Below are positions 33,152-42,669 of a stretch of DNA of 64,000 bases, one piece after another. This DNA is from Rhodococcus_G sp042879035 (GTDB taxonomy: Bacteria; Actinomycetota; Actinomycetes; Mycobacteriales; Mycobacteriaceae). Both the position numbers and the translations under genes were made by a program. How positions within the stretch are numbered: the stretch's first letter is position 1; each line of letters starts with the position of its first letter. The notes below the pieces were generated by a model. The model was not told the DNA's origin, did no database searches, and saw only the letters and a program-made list of their open reading frames with translations. The DNA lies in NCBI RefSeq assembly GCF_042879035.1, contig NZ_JBIAOU010000002.1:124001-188000 (forward strand), written 5' to 3'.

Positions 33152-34701
33152 GACTTGTCCTCTCGCAGTTCGTTCTTGAGCACCTTGCCGGACGGATTGC
33201 GCGGCAGGGAATCGACGACGCGGATCTCCCGCGGCACCTTGAAATTCGCCAGGTTGTCCTTGCAGAAGGCGACGACCTCGTCGGGAAAGACGGTGCGCCC
33301 GGGCTTCGCGACCACGTAGGCCCGGCCCACCTCGCCCATCCGGGTGTCCGGAACACCGATCACCGCGGACTCGGCGACCGAGTCGATCCGGGCGAGGGCG
33401 TTCTCGATCTCCGCGGGGTACACGTTGAACCCGCCGGAGATGTACATGTCCTTGAGCCGGTCGGTGATGTCGATGTAGCCGCGCTCGTCCATGACCCCGA
33501 CGTCGCCGGTGTGCAGCCAGCCGTCGGCGTCGATCGTCTTCGCGGTGGCCTCCGGGTCGTCGAGATAGCCGAGCATCACGTTGTCGCCGCGGACCAGGAT
33601 CTCGCCCTGCTCGCCGATCCGGACCTCCATGCCGGGGACCGCACGCCCCGACGTCGTCGACACGGTGACCGGGTCGTCGTCGGTGCGGCACATCGTGACC
33701 ACGACCGCCTCGGTCTGGCCGTACGCGGTGAGCACGGCCCGGTACGACAGCTCGCTCTGCAGTCGCTCGACCAGCGTCACCGGCACCGCGGCGGCGCCGG
33801 TGACCGCGACACGCAGGCTCGACAGGTCGTGGCCGTCGCGGCCCGGGAGGTCGAGTATCGACTGATGGATCGTCGGGGCGCCGGGCAGGATGCTGATCTT
33901 CTCGTCGGCGATCCTGGCCGCGACCTTCGGGACGTCGAAGATCGCCATCGGCACGATCGTCGCGCCGCGCAGCACGCACACCACGAAGCCGGCCTTGTAT
34001 CCGAAGGTGTGGAAGAAGGGGTTGATGATCAGGTAACGGTCCGTCGCGGTCACCTCGGCGCACTCCGCCCACGACTGCGCTACGCCGATCGTCTGCCGGT
34101 GGGCGGTCATCACGCCCTTGCTCCTGCCGGTGGTCCCGGAGGTGAACAGGATGTCGGCGAGATCGTCCGGCCGCACGGCCTGCGCGCGGGCGTCGGCGAC
34201 CTCGGCGGGCACCGATTCGGCGAGCGCGTCGAGTTCGGACCAGTCGATCACGCCCTCTACGGGTTCGCCCTCGTCGAACGGAATCCGGACGACGGTGTGC
34301 AGGCTGTCGAGGTCGCCGGGGGAGGCGGCGCGCACGAGGTCGGCGTACCGGTCCGACTTGAGGAACGGCCCGACGACGAACAGTGCGGTGGCCCGGGTGC
34401 GCCGGACCAGGTCGAGCGCCTCGGCGCCGGTGTACCGGGTGTTGATCGGCACGATGACCGCGCCCGCGTACTGCGCACCGAGCGCGGCGACCACCCAGTG
34501 GTGGGTGTTCGGTGCCCAGACGGCGACCCGGTCGCCGGCCTCGACACCGCGGGCGATCAGGGCACGCGCCGTGGTGCGCACCCGGTCGAGGAGGTCCCGG
34601 TAGTCGATCCGGACGTCGCCGTCGGCGATGGCCTCGTTGTCACCGAATTCACGAGCGGCCCGCGCGAGCGCCGCGGGGGTTGTCTGCACATCAGTGGTCA
34701 C
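33148..34701 (-). CDS. fadD3: HIP-CoA synthetase
   Basis: 517 residues, acyl-adenylate enzyme. P-loop-like LFTSGTTGRSKGVM, AYGQTEAVVV, hinge region YIDITDRLKDMYISGGFNVY and catalytic Lys in NPSGKVLKNEL near the end. FadD3 activates 3a-alpha-H-4alpha(3'-propanoate)-7a-beta-methylhexahydro-indanedione (HIP), whose CoA ester is the effector that releases KstR2. GTG 34701 has GAGGAG upstream and a full KstR2 box 16 bp further. First gene of a five-gene operon. Confidence 0.92.
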   Translation of the reverse strand: MTTDVQTTPAALARAAREFGDNEAIADGDVRIDYRDLLDRVRTTARALIARGVEAGDRVAVWAPNTHHWVVAALGAQYAGAVIVPINTRYTGAEALDLVRRTRATALFVVGPFLKSDRYADLVRAASPGDLDSLHTVVRIPFDEGEPVEGVIDWSELDALAESVPAEVADARAQAVRPDDLADILFTSGTTGRSKGVMTAHRQTIGVAQSWAECAEVTATDRYLIINPFFHTFGYKAGFVVCVLRGATIVPMAIFDVPKVAARIADEKISILPGAPTIHQSILDLPGRDGHDLSSLRVAVTGAAAVPVTLVERLQSELSYRAVLTAYGQTEAVVVTMCRTDDDPVTVSTTSGRAVPGMEVRIGEQGEILVRGDNVMLGYLDDPEATAKTIDADGWLHTGDVGVMDERGYIDITDRLKDMYISGGFNVYPAEIENALARIDSVAESAVIGVPDTRMGEVGRAYVVAKPGRTVFPDEVVAFCKDNLANFKVPREIRVVDSLPRNPSGKVLKNELREDKS

Positions 34702-34716
34702 TGGACTCCTCTACCT

Positions 34717-34730
34717 AGCAAGTGCTTGGT
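34717..34730. promoter_or_regulatory. KstR2 box between fadD3 and fadE30
   Basis: AGCAAGTGCTTGGT matches the KstR2 motif AnCAAGnnCTTGnT at every defined base, within a longer dyad ACCTAGCAAG-TG-CTTGGTAGGT. It serves both divergent operons. Confidence 0.88.
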
Positions 34731-34746
34731 AGGTTACTCTACCGAT

Positions 34747-35948
<1,202 letters not shown>

Positions 35949-35952
<4 letters not shown>

Positions 35953-36758
35953 CCACTTCCACCGCGTCCCCACTGTCCGTAGCCCCCGCGGAGATCGAAG
36001 GTCACAACCTGCTGAAGGGCAAGAAGGTCGTCGTCACCGCGGCCGCGGGCACCGGCATCGGCTTCGCCACCGCCCGGCGCGCACTGCTCGAAGGCGCCGA
36101 CGTCCTGGTCTCCGACTTCCACGAGCGGCGCCTCGGCGAGACCGTGGAGAAGCTGTCCGCCGAGTTCGGGGCACAGCAGGTCGAGTCGTTCGTGTGCGAC
36201 GTCTCGAGCACCGAGCAGGTCGACGCGTTGATCTCCGGCGCGGTCGAGAAACTCGGCCGCATCGACGTTCTCGTCAACAACGCGGGCCTCGGCGGCGAGA
36301 CGCCGATCGTCGACATGACCGACGAGCAGTGGGACCGCGTCGTCGACATCACCCTCACGAGCACCTTCCGGGCGACCCGAGCGGCACTGCGGTACTTCAA
36401 GACCGCCGACCACGGCGGTGTCCTGGTCAACAACGCGTCCGTCCTCGGCTGGCGTGCCCAGCACTCGCAGTCGCACTACGCCGCCGCGAAAGCCGGCGTC
36501 ATGGCGTTGACGCGCTGCTCGGCGATCGAGGCCGCCGAGTACGGCGTTCGGATCAACGCGGTCGCCCCGTCCATCGCCAAGCACCCCTTCCTCGCGAAGG
36601 TCACCAGCGACGAACTGCTCGACACCCTCGCCTCCCGGGAGGCGTACGGCCGCGCCGCCGAGGTGTGGGAGATCGCCGCGACCATAGCGATGCTCGCCAG
36701 CGACTACACCACCTACCTGACCGGCGAGATCGTCTCCGTCTCCAGCCAGCGGGCGTAG
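35949..36758 (+). CDS. ipdF: SDR of HIP-CoA catabolism
   Basis: 269 residues. TAAAGTGIGFATAR nucleotide motif (a divergent TGxxxGxG), NNAG, and catalytic YAAAK (SHYAAAKAGVMAL). GTG 35949 overlaps the fadE30 stop (GTGA). Same order as Rv3560c-Rv3559c. Expected to oxidise the hydroxy group of the ring C intermediate. The final codons and stop lie inside an inverted repeat shared with the SDR at 37967. Confidence 0.88.
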
Positions 36759-36816
36759 GCGGCTCCGCCGCCCGTGAGTCCTTTCGGTCCGCACGCGGGC
36801 CACAAGGACTCACGGG
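36753..36816 (+). repeat. Hairpin repeat copy 1 with extended inverted flank (left border)
   Basis: The core hairpin 36771-36816 begins CCCGTGAGTCCTTTCGGTCC and folds on itself with three mismatches. GCGTAGGCGGCTCC at 36753-36766 precedes it and occurs again, inverted, at 37959-37972. The segment thus forms the left terminal inverted repeat around the AbiEi-like gene, and also probably terminates ipdF. Confidence 0.8.
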
Positions 36817-36893
36817 CGCTGTGGATGGTTTCGCCGACGATCCACAGTTCGTATTCCGGTCGGTACGGCGCCGTCGCGTAGGGCCACGCTGGA

Positions 36894-37979
36894 GTGGTGC
36901 CCTCGACATCGGAGCCACGCGAACTGCGAACCCTGATCGACTCTCAGCACGGGATGGTCACTCAGAGCCAACTGACGGCCGTGGGCTTTCCGCGCACCCG
37001 TGTGCGCAACCGCCTCGACTCGGGACACTGGCAGCGGGTGCTCAGAGGTGTGTACTGCGTGACGACGGGTCCCCTCGACCGCCCGATGACCCTCATGGCC
37101 GCACTGGTCTACGGCGGCGGATCCGCGATGCTCAGCCATCGCACCGCCGCCGAGGAGTGGGGAATCCTGCCTGTCGATCCGACCGCACCGGTGCACGTCA
37201 CGGTGCCCTACCGCCTGTCCGCGAAGGGGCAGTCCGCGACGCGGATTCGCGCGGGAACACCCGGGTGTCCCAAGCCGTTCGCGGGAACGGTCCTGCATCC
37301 CGGGGTTGTGGTGCACCGCTCGCGCGCACACGAGTACATCGGTGTGGACGGGGCGTTCCCGCGAACCGGGCTCGCCGACACGGCCGTAGACCTCGCGGTC
37401 GGGAAGCCGGATGCGCACGAGGCCTACGTCAGCCTCGTCGCATCCGTCACGAATCGGCGGATCAGACTCGCGGACGTGCATCGGCGCCTCGGCGAACGCA
37501 GGCCGTATCGATACGCGGCGGCGCTCCAGTCCGCGGTTCGGCTTCTCGCGGACGGTGTCCAGTCGGTACTCGAGTACCGCTACGCCGTCGACGTGGAGGC
37601 GGCACATCGTCTTCCCTCGGCGGACAGGCAGAGCCCCGTCGTCGTCGACGGCCGCACCCTGTGGGAAGACTGCGACTACTCCGCGAGCGGAGTCCCGCTG
37701 ATCGTTCGACTGGACGGCCGTGCCACGCACTCGTCGAGGGAGGTGGCATTCCGGGACCGCCGACGGGACAACGCCGCGGAGCTCGAGGACCGACCGCGGC
37801 TGGTGTACGGGTTCGAGGAGGTCGAGGGCGATTCGTGTGCCGTGGCTCGGGAGGTCGAGGCCGTGTTGCGGCGAGAGGGCTGGGTGAGGCGGGAGGAGAA
37901 CCCATGCCCCGCCTGTGAGTCCTTTCGGTCCGCCTGGGGGCCGAAAGGACTCACGGGAGGAGCCGCCTACGCCGTGTAG
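36894..37979 (+). CDS. AbiEi-type winged helix protein with a C-terminal DUF559/VSR-like domain
   Basis: 361 residues from GTG 36894 (GTG 36897 also possible). N-terminus HGMVTQSQLTAVGFPRTRVR then GHWQRVLRGVYCV is the AbiEi-antitoxin-type winged helix. The C-terminal part (about 240-330) has RTLWEDCDYSASGVPLIVRL, DG, and VAFRDRRRDNAAEL, the layout of DUF559 Vsr/PD-(D/E)xK-like nucleases, but the usual Glu before the DG is Arg271-Leu, so nuclease activity is doubtful. Residues about 341-355 are encoded by a hairpin repeat and the gene runs into the convergent SDR. It has no toxin partner. It interrupts the KstR2 regulon and is bracketed by inverted repeats. Confidence 0.75.
   Translation: MVPSTSEPRELRTLIDSQHGMVTQSQLTAVGFPRTRVRNRLDSGHWQRVLRGVYCVTTGPLDRPMTLMAALVYGGGSAMLSHRTAAEEWGILPVDPTAPVHVTVPYRLSAKGQSATRIRAGTPGCPKPFAGTVLHPGVVVHRSRAHEYIGVDGAFPRTGLADTAVDLAVGKPDAHEAYVSLVASVTNRRIRLADVHRRLGERRPYRYAAALQSAVRLLADGVQSVLEYRYAVDVEAAHRLPSADRQSPVVVDGRTLWEDCDYSASGVPLIVRLDGRATHSSREVAFRDRRRDNAAELEDRPRLVYGFEEVEGDSCAVAREVEAVLRREGWVRREENPCPACESFRSAWGPKGLTGGAAYAV
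37912..37972 (-). repeat. Hairpin repeat copy 2 with extended inverted flank (right border)
   Basis: Core hairpin 37912-37957 (arms CCTGTGAGTCCTTTCGGTCC and its near-complement). GGAGCCGCCTACGC at 37959-37972 is the exact inverted partner of 36753-36766. It overlaps the ends of both convergent genes. Confidence 0.8.
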
Positions 37980-38728
37980 CCACCGTCGACGTTGAGCTTC
38001 TGACCGGTGACGAAGCCGGCCCTGCTGCTCGAGAGGAAGCACACCGCCTCCGCGATGTCGACGGCGGAGCCGAAGCGGTTCAACGGGATCCGGCTGCGCG
38101 CGACCGACAGCGCGCGCTCGTCGAGGTCGTCGCTGCCGATCAGCCGCTCCGCCATGCCGTCGGTGAGCATGCCGGGACCGACGGCGTTGAAGCGGACGCC
38201 GAAGCGGCCCTCCTCGACCGCGAACGCCCGCACGAGCGCCTCGACCGCGCCCTTGGTGCCGGACGACAGACCGTCGCGGACCGGGAAGCGGTCGGTCGCG
38301 GCGGTGGTCACCGCGACCACCGACCCCGCCGTGGCGCGGAGCGCGGGCAGGAAGGCGTGCACGACGGTGAAGAACGCCGTCGCCTCGGCGTTCAACTGTT
38401 GCGCGTAGTCGCCGGGGGAGACCTTCGACAGGTGCACCATCGGGACGTGGGGCCCGGCGGCGTGCACGAGGACGGCGGGGTCGCCGAACTCGGAGCGCAC
38501 GAGGTCCGCCCAGTGGGCGACGGCGCCGGTGTCGGTCAGCTCGACGCGGTCGGCGCGGGCCCGGCCGCCCGCCCCGAGCGTCTCGCCGACGAGCGCGTCG
38601 GCGTGTCCGGTGTTGGCGCGGTAGGCGAGGGCGACGGCGTGTCCGTCGGCCGCGAGGCGTCGGACGATCTCGGATCCGATGCCGCCGGTCCCGCCGGTGA
38701 CGACGGCGCAGCGTGTTGACTCGACCAT
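37967..38728 (-). CDS. SDR-family protein without the catalytic Tyr
   Basis: 253 residues. TGGTGGIG at 11-18, VHAAGPH in place of NNAG, and a proper C-terminus SAVDIAEAVCFLSSSRAGFV then NVDGGYTA. In the active site Lys159 is present (GTKGAVEAL) but the residue four before it is Ser155 instead of Tyr, and the upstream catalytic Ser is replaced by Thr-Thr. It may not be a classical oxidoreductase; enoyl-reductase-like or non-catalytic roles are possible. Divergent from kstR2 across a KstR2-type box, so it probably belongs to that regulon. Confidence 0.82.
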   Translation of the reverse strand: MVESTRCAVVTGGTGGIGSEIVRRLAADGHAVALAYRANTGHADALVGETLGAGGRARADRVELTDTGAVAHWADLVRSEFGDPAVLVHAAGPHVPMVHLSKVSPGDYAQQLNAEATAFFTVVHAFLPALRATAGSVVAVTTAATDRFPVRDGLSSGTKGAVEALVRAFAVEEGRFGVRFNAVGPGMLTDGMAERLIGSDDLDERALSVARSRIPLNRFGSAVDIAEAVCFLSSSRAGFVTGQKLNVDGGYTA

Positions 38729-38739
38729 CCATTGACCCT

Positions 38740-38753
38740 AGCAATTGCTTGGT
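38740..38753. promoter_or_regulatory. KstR2 box in front of kstR2 and the divergent SDR
   Basis: AGCAATTGCTTGGT matches AnCAAGnnCTTGnT with one mismatch (G to T in the left half). It lies 4 bp before the kstR2 start, implying autoregulation. Confidence 0.8.
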
Positions 38754-38757
38754 TGGT

Positions 38758-39396
38758 ATGCTGACACCCGTGACCCCACCGCCCCGCGCCGCCGACGACA
38801 CTGCCACCAAGACCGGCCGCCGCGCCGAACTGCTCGACCTTGCTGCGTCGTTGTTCGCCGAGCGGGGCATGCGGGCGACCACCGTCCGCGACATCGCCGA
38901 TGCCGCCGGAATTCTCTCCGGCAGCCTCTACCACCACTTCGACTCCAAGGAGTCGATGGTCGACGAGATCCTCCGCGGCTTCCTGGACGACCTCTTCGGA
39001 CGGTACCGGGCCATCACCGACGCCGGCCTCGGGGCCCGCGCCACCCTCGAAGCACTCGTCGTCGCCTCGTTCGAGGCGATCGATCGCTCGCACTCCGCCG
39101 TCGCGATCTACCAGGACGAGGCCAAGCACCTCGTCGGCAACGAGCGGTTCTCCTACATCGACGAGCTCAACCGCGAGTTCCGGGCGCTGTGGGTGAACGT
39201 CCTCGAATCCGGCATCGCGGACGGCAGTTTCCGCCCCGACATCGACATCGAGCTCGTTTTCCGGTTCATGCGGGACACGGTCTGGGTCGCGGTCCGGTGG
39301 TACCGGCCCGGCGGACCGATGACCGCAGAAGCCGTCGCCAAGCAGTACCTCGCCATCGTTCTCGACGGGCTGACCAGCCCGGAGTCCCGATCCTGA
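38758..39396 (+). CDS. kstR2: TetR-family repressor of the HIP regulon
   Basis: 212 residues from ATG 38758 (a GTG at 38770 is an alternative; neither has a ribosome site). The HTH region MRATTVRDIADAAGILSGSL then YHHFDSKE and the ligand domain with IYQDEAKHL, FSYIDELN and VAVRWYRPGGP match mycobacterial KstR2 closely along the whole length. It represses the fadD3, fadE30, fadA6 and ipd operons and is released by HIP-CoA. Followed by fadA6 after 19 bp. Confidence 0.92.
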   Translation: MLTPVTPPPRAADDTATKTGRRAELLDLAASLFAERGMRATTVRDIADAAGILSGSLYHHFDSKESMVDEILRGFLDDLFGRYRAITDAGLGARATLEALVVASFEAIDRSHSAVAIYQDEAKHLVGNERFSYIDELNREFRALWVNVLESGIADGSFRPDIDIELVFRFMRDTVWVAVRWYRPGGPMTAEAVAKQYLAIVLDGLTSPESRS

Positions 39397-39415
39397 CCCT
39401 CCAGGGAGTACCTCC

Positions 39416-40570
39416 ATGCCCGAGGCATACATCATCGACGCCATCCGCACCCCGATCGGCAAGCGCGGCGGCGCACTGTCCGCCGTGCACCCGATCGACC
39501 TCGGCGCGCACATCGTCAAGGCCCTCGTCGACCGCACCGGTATCGACCCGTCCGACATCGACGACGTCGTGTTCGGCTGCGTCGACGCGATCGGCGGCCA
39601 GGCGGGCAACATCGCCCGGATGTCCTGGCTCGCGGCCGGTCTGCCGCAGCACGTCCCCGGTGTGACCGTCGACCGCCAGTGCGGGTCGAGTCAGCAGGCC
39701 ATCCAGTTCGGTGCGCAGGCGATCCTGTCGGGCACCGCCGACCTGGTCATCGCCGGCGGCGTGCAGAACATGAGCCAGATCCCGATCTCGGCCGCGATGC
39801 TCGTCGGCCAGCAGTACGGGTTCACCACGCCGACCGCGGAGTCGACGGGCTGGACCGAGCGCTACGGCGACCAGGATGTGTCCCAGTTCAAGGGCGCCGA
39901 GATGATCGCCGACAAGTGGGACATCAGCCGCGAGGACCTCGAGAAGTGGGCGCTGCAGAGCCACGAGCGGGCCCGCGCCGCGATCGCGGAGGGGCGTTTC
40001 GACAACGAGATCGTCCCGCTCGGCGACGCGACCGTCGACGAGGGACCGCGCGAGACCAGCCTCGAGAAGATGGCCGGGCTCAACGTCCTCGTCGAGGGCG
40101 GCAAGATGACCGCCGCTGTCGCGAGCCAGATCTCCGACGGTGCCAGCGCCCTGCTGCTCGCGTCGGAGGACGCCGTCGCGAAGCACGGGCTGAAGCCCCG
40201 CGCCCGCATCCACCACATGAGTGCCCGCGGCGACGACCCGATCTTCATGCTGTCCGCCCCGATTCCGGCCACCCGGCACGCCCTCGCGAAGACCGGCCTT
40301 ACCGTCGACGACATCGACGTGATCGAGATCAACGAGGCCTTCGCGCCGGTCGTGCTGGCGTGGATCAAGGAGATCGGCGCGGACCCGGCGAAGGTCAACG
40401 TCAACGGCGGCGCCATCGCGCTGGGGCATCCCCTCGGTGCCACCGGCACCAAGCTGATGGCGACCCTGCTGGGTGAGCTCGAACGGACCGGCGGACGCTA
40501 CGGCCTGCTCACCATCTGCGAGGGCGGTGGCACCGCCAACGTCACGATCGTCGAGCGCATCGGAGAGTGA
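39416..40570 (+). CDS. fadA6: Thiolase of HIP catabolism
   Basis: 384 residues. Nucleophile Cys89 in VTVDRQCGSSQQA, HPLGATG loop with the catalytic His (GGAIALGHPLGATG), and the C-terminal Cys in TICEGGGTAN. ATG 39416 follows AGGGAG. kstR2-fadA6 pairing equals Rv3557c-Rv3556c. It performs a late thiolytic cleavage after IpdAB has opened the last ring. Confidence 0.9.
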   Translation: MPEAYIIDAIRTPIGKRGGALSAVHPIDLGAHIVKALVDRTGIDPSDIDDVVFGCVDAIGGQAGNIARMSWLAAGLPQHVPGVTVDRQCGSSQQAIQFGAQAILSGTADLVIAGGVQNMSQIPISAAMLVGQQYGFTTPTAESTGWTERYGDQDVSQFKGAEMIADKWDISREDLEKWALQSHERARAAIAEGRFDNEIVPLGDATVDEGPRETSLEKMAGLNVLVEGGKMTAAVASQISDGASALLLASEDAVAKHGLKPRARIHHMSARGDDPIFMLSAPIPATRHALAKTGLTVDDIDVIEINEAFAPVVLAWIKEIGADPAKVNVNGGAIALGHPLGATGTKLMATLLGELERTGGRYGLLTICEGGGTANVTIVERIGE

Positions 40571-40589
40571 GCGTCCGGCGCCGGGTGGA

Positions 40590-41210
40590 TCAGCGGCCCA
40601 GGGTGCCGATCAGGGCGTGGAGGGCGTCGGCGATGTGTTCGCACCACTCGTCGGCGCCGTCGTAGCCGAGGGACACCCCGCGGATCATCGTCGACGCCAC
40701 CAGCATGTCGAACACGACGGCCGCGGTGGCCTCCGCCTGCGCGTCGGGATTCGGTACCGCGGCGAGTACGCGTTCGACCAGCGCGGCGCGGGTCGGCACC
40801 TCGGCCCGCTGCACGAGCCGCTCGTGGACGCCGGCGTGGTGGTGGTAGGCCGACAACAGCCCGGGTATCGCGGACCGTGCCGCCGGATGAGCCGTGCGAT
40901 CCAGGAAGGTTCGGGTCCAGGCGAGCAGATCGGCGCGGAGGTCGTCGGTCGGCGGCGGCAGCGGCACCTGGTCGCCCTCCTGGAGACCGAAGATCGCGTC
41001 CTCGATGATCATCTCGCGGGTCGCCCAACGTCGGTAGATCGCCGGGGCGCTGACCTGGGCGCGGCGGGCGATGGCCTGGATGGTCGTCTTCTGGTATCCG
41101 GTTTCGACGAGCAACTCCACCGTCGCCTGGAGTACCGCGCGATCGACCTGCGGGTCCCGCGGACGACCCGGCCCCGCGGTCTCCACACGACGATCCTGTG
41201 ACCCATTCAC
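40590..41210 (-). CDS. TetR-family transcriptional regulator
   Basis: 206 residues if started at GTG 41210; a TTG at 41222 or GTG at 41186 are possible. The N-terminal HTH (TTIQAIARRAQVSAPAIYRR) is clear and the C-terminal domain resembles TetR_C with EVPTRAALVERVLAAVPNPD. It lies convergent with fadA6 and divergent from the DUF2277 gene. It is not KstR or KstR2. Target unknown. Confidence 0.85.
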   Translation of the reverse strand: MNGSQDRRVETAGPGRPRDPQVDRAVLQATVELLVETGYQKTTIQAIARRAQVSAPAIYRRWATREMIIEDAIFGLQEGDQVPLPPPTDDLRADLLAWTRTFLDRTAHPAARSAIPGLLSAYHHHAGVHERLVQRAEVPTRAALVERVLAAVPNPDAQAEATAAVVFDMLVASTMIRGVSLGYDGADEWCEHIADALHALIGTLGR

Positions 41211-41271
41211 AGGGCGGGACAATACCCGAGAAGCTGGGCGTTCCCTCCAGGCCCGGGGCTACGCTCGGGGC

Positions 41272-41550
41272 ATGTGCCGAAACATCACCGAGCTGCGCGG
41301 GCTGGAACCTGCCGCGACCGCGGAGGAGATCGAGGCCGCCGCGGTCCAGTACGTCCGGAAGGTCAGTGGACTGCACAAACTGTCCGACAACACCAGGGAG
41401 CCGTTCGAGCGGGCGGTGGCCGAGGTCGCCGCGGTCACCGCGCGATTGCTCGCGGAGTTGCCCGAGCGTCGCCAGCCGCCGCAGACCGTGCCGCCGCTGC
41501 GCCGCCCCGAAGTCCGCGCCCGCATCGAAGCCGCCGCCGCGAACGGCTGA
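41272..41550 (+). CDS. DUF2277 family protein
   Basis: 92 residues. MCRNITELRGLEPAATAEEI and AAVQYVRKVSGLHKLSDNTR match the conserved start of DUF2277 proteins (about 90 residues, MCRNIR... then RKISG). All-helical, no membrane segment. The invariant Cys2 may be functional. It sits alone in a pocket of the HIP regulon; function not known for the family as far as I can tell. Confidence 0.85.
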   Translation: MCRNITELRGLEPAATAEEIEAAAVQYVRKVSGLHKLSDNTREPFERAVAEVAAVTARLLAELPERRQPPQTVPPLRRPEVRARIEAAAANG

Positions 41551-41595
41551 AGGCGGCCTTCGTCCGGTTGATCCGAACGAAGGCCGCCTTCGGCC
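41545..41595. repeat. Hairpin repeat (GGCTGAAGG family), copy 2
   Basis: Left arm 41545-41569 and right arm 41571-41595 pair at 22 of 25 positions. It overlaps the DUF2277 stop and precedes the convergent ipdC end by 10 bp, so it likely acts as a shared terminator. Same outer arms as 17878-17928, different middle. Confidence 0.75.
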
Positions 41596-41604
41596 GCGGG
41601 GAGG

Positions 41605-42669
41605 TCAGGCCTTCAGTGCGCCGAGGGCGTCGATGCGGGTGACGGCGTCGGCGACGATGCGCTCGATCAGTTCCCGGCAGCTGGGCAGGTCGTCGATCAT
41701 GCCGACCACCTGACCGGACGCGAGTACGCCGGCCTCGGTGTTGCCCTCGACCAGGCCGGCCTTGAGCAGCATCGGGGTGTTGGCGGCCATGATGATCTGC
41801 TGCCAGGTGCGGTCGCCGGACTTCTTCATCGCCAGGCCGTCCCGGACCAGCGTCGACCACTTCATGCCGGTCATCGACCTGAACTTCATGGCGTTCCTCG
41901 TCGCGGCGACGAGTCCCTTTGCGTAGCTGGACTTCTCGAGGCTGTTGACCAGGTCGGTGTTGAGGACGCGATGCGGCATGCCGTCGACCTTCACGGACAC
42001 CGTGGTGTCGGTCAGGCCCCGTTTCAGGTACTCCTGCTTCACCGAATCCGGCACCGCGGAGTCGCTGGTGAGCAGGAAGCGGGTGCCCATCGCGACACCG
42101 GCGGCGCCGTAGGACAGTGCCGCGGCCAGGCCGCGACCGTCGAAGAATCCGCCACCGGCGATCACCGGGATGTCCACGGCGTCCAGGACGCTCGGCAGCA
42201 GCAGCGTCGTCGCGACACCGCCGGTGTGGCCGCCGCCCTCACCGCCCTGCACGATCACCGCGTCGGCGCCCCACGACGCCACCTTCACGGCGTGCTTGGC
42301 GGCCCCGATCGACGGGACCACGACGACGCCGTTGTCCTTGAGCTTGGCGATCAGGTCCTTCTTCGGCGCGAGTGCGAACGACGCGACCTTGACCTGCTCG
42401 CGGATCAGCAGGTCGATGCGCTGCGGTGCGTCGGACGCGTCGGCGCGGATGTTGACCCCGAAGGGCTTGTCCGTCAACGACTTCGTCTTCGCGACCGCCG
42501 CCTCGAGCTCGTCGTAGGTCATCGTCGCGGACGCGAGGATGCCGAGACCGCCGGCGTTGCAGGTGGCCGCGGTCAGGCGCGGACCCGACACCCAGCCCAT
42601 TCCGGTCTGCACGATCGGGTGATCGATGCCGACCAGTTCGGTCAGCGGGGTGCGCAGCCGACCGGTCAT
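41605..42669 (-). CDS. ipdC: Flavin-dependent reductase of HIP catabolism (NMO-fold)
   Basis: 354 residues. FMN-binding TIM barrel of the nitronate monooxygenase group: HPIVQTGMGWVSGPRLTAAT, QGGEGGGHTGG and IAGGGFFDGRGLAAAL. Fourth gene of echA20-ipdA-ipdB-ipdC, overlapping ipdB by 4 bp, as in Rv3550-Rv3553. In steroid degraders IpdC is an NADH-dependent flavin enzyme that introduces the double bond needed for ring D opening. Confidence 0.9.
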   Translation of the reverse strand: MTGRLRTPLTELVGIDHPIVQTGMGWVSGPRLTAATCNAGGLGILASATMTYDELEAAVAKTKSLTDKPFGVNIRADASDAPQRIDLLIREQVKVASFALAPKKDLIAKLKDNGVVVVPSIGAAKHAVKVASWGADAVIVQGGEGGGHTGGVATTLLLPSVLDAVDIPVIAGGGFFDGRGLAAALSYGAAGVAMGTRFLLTSDSAVPDSVKQEYLKRGLTDTTVSVKVDGMPHRVLNTDLVNSLEKSSYAKGLVAATRNAMKFRSMTGMKWSTLVRDGLAMKKSGDRTWQQIIMAANTPMLLKAGLVEGNTEAGVLASGQVVGMIDDLPSCRELIERIVADAVTRIDALGALKA

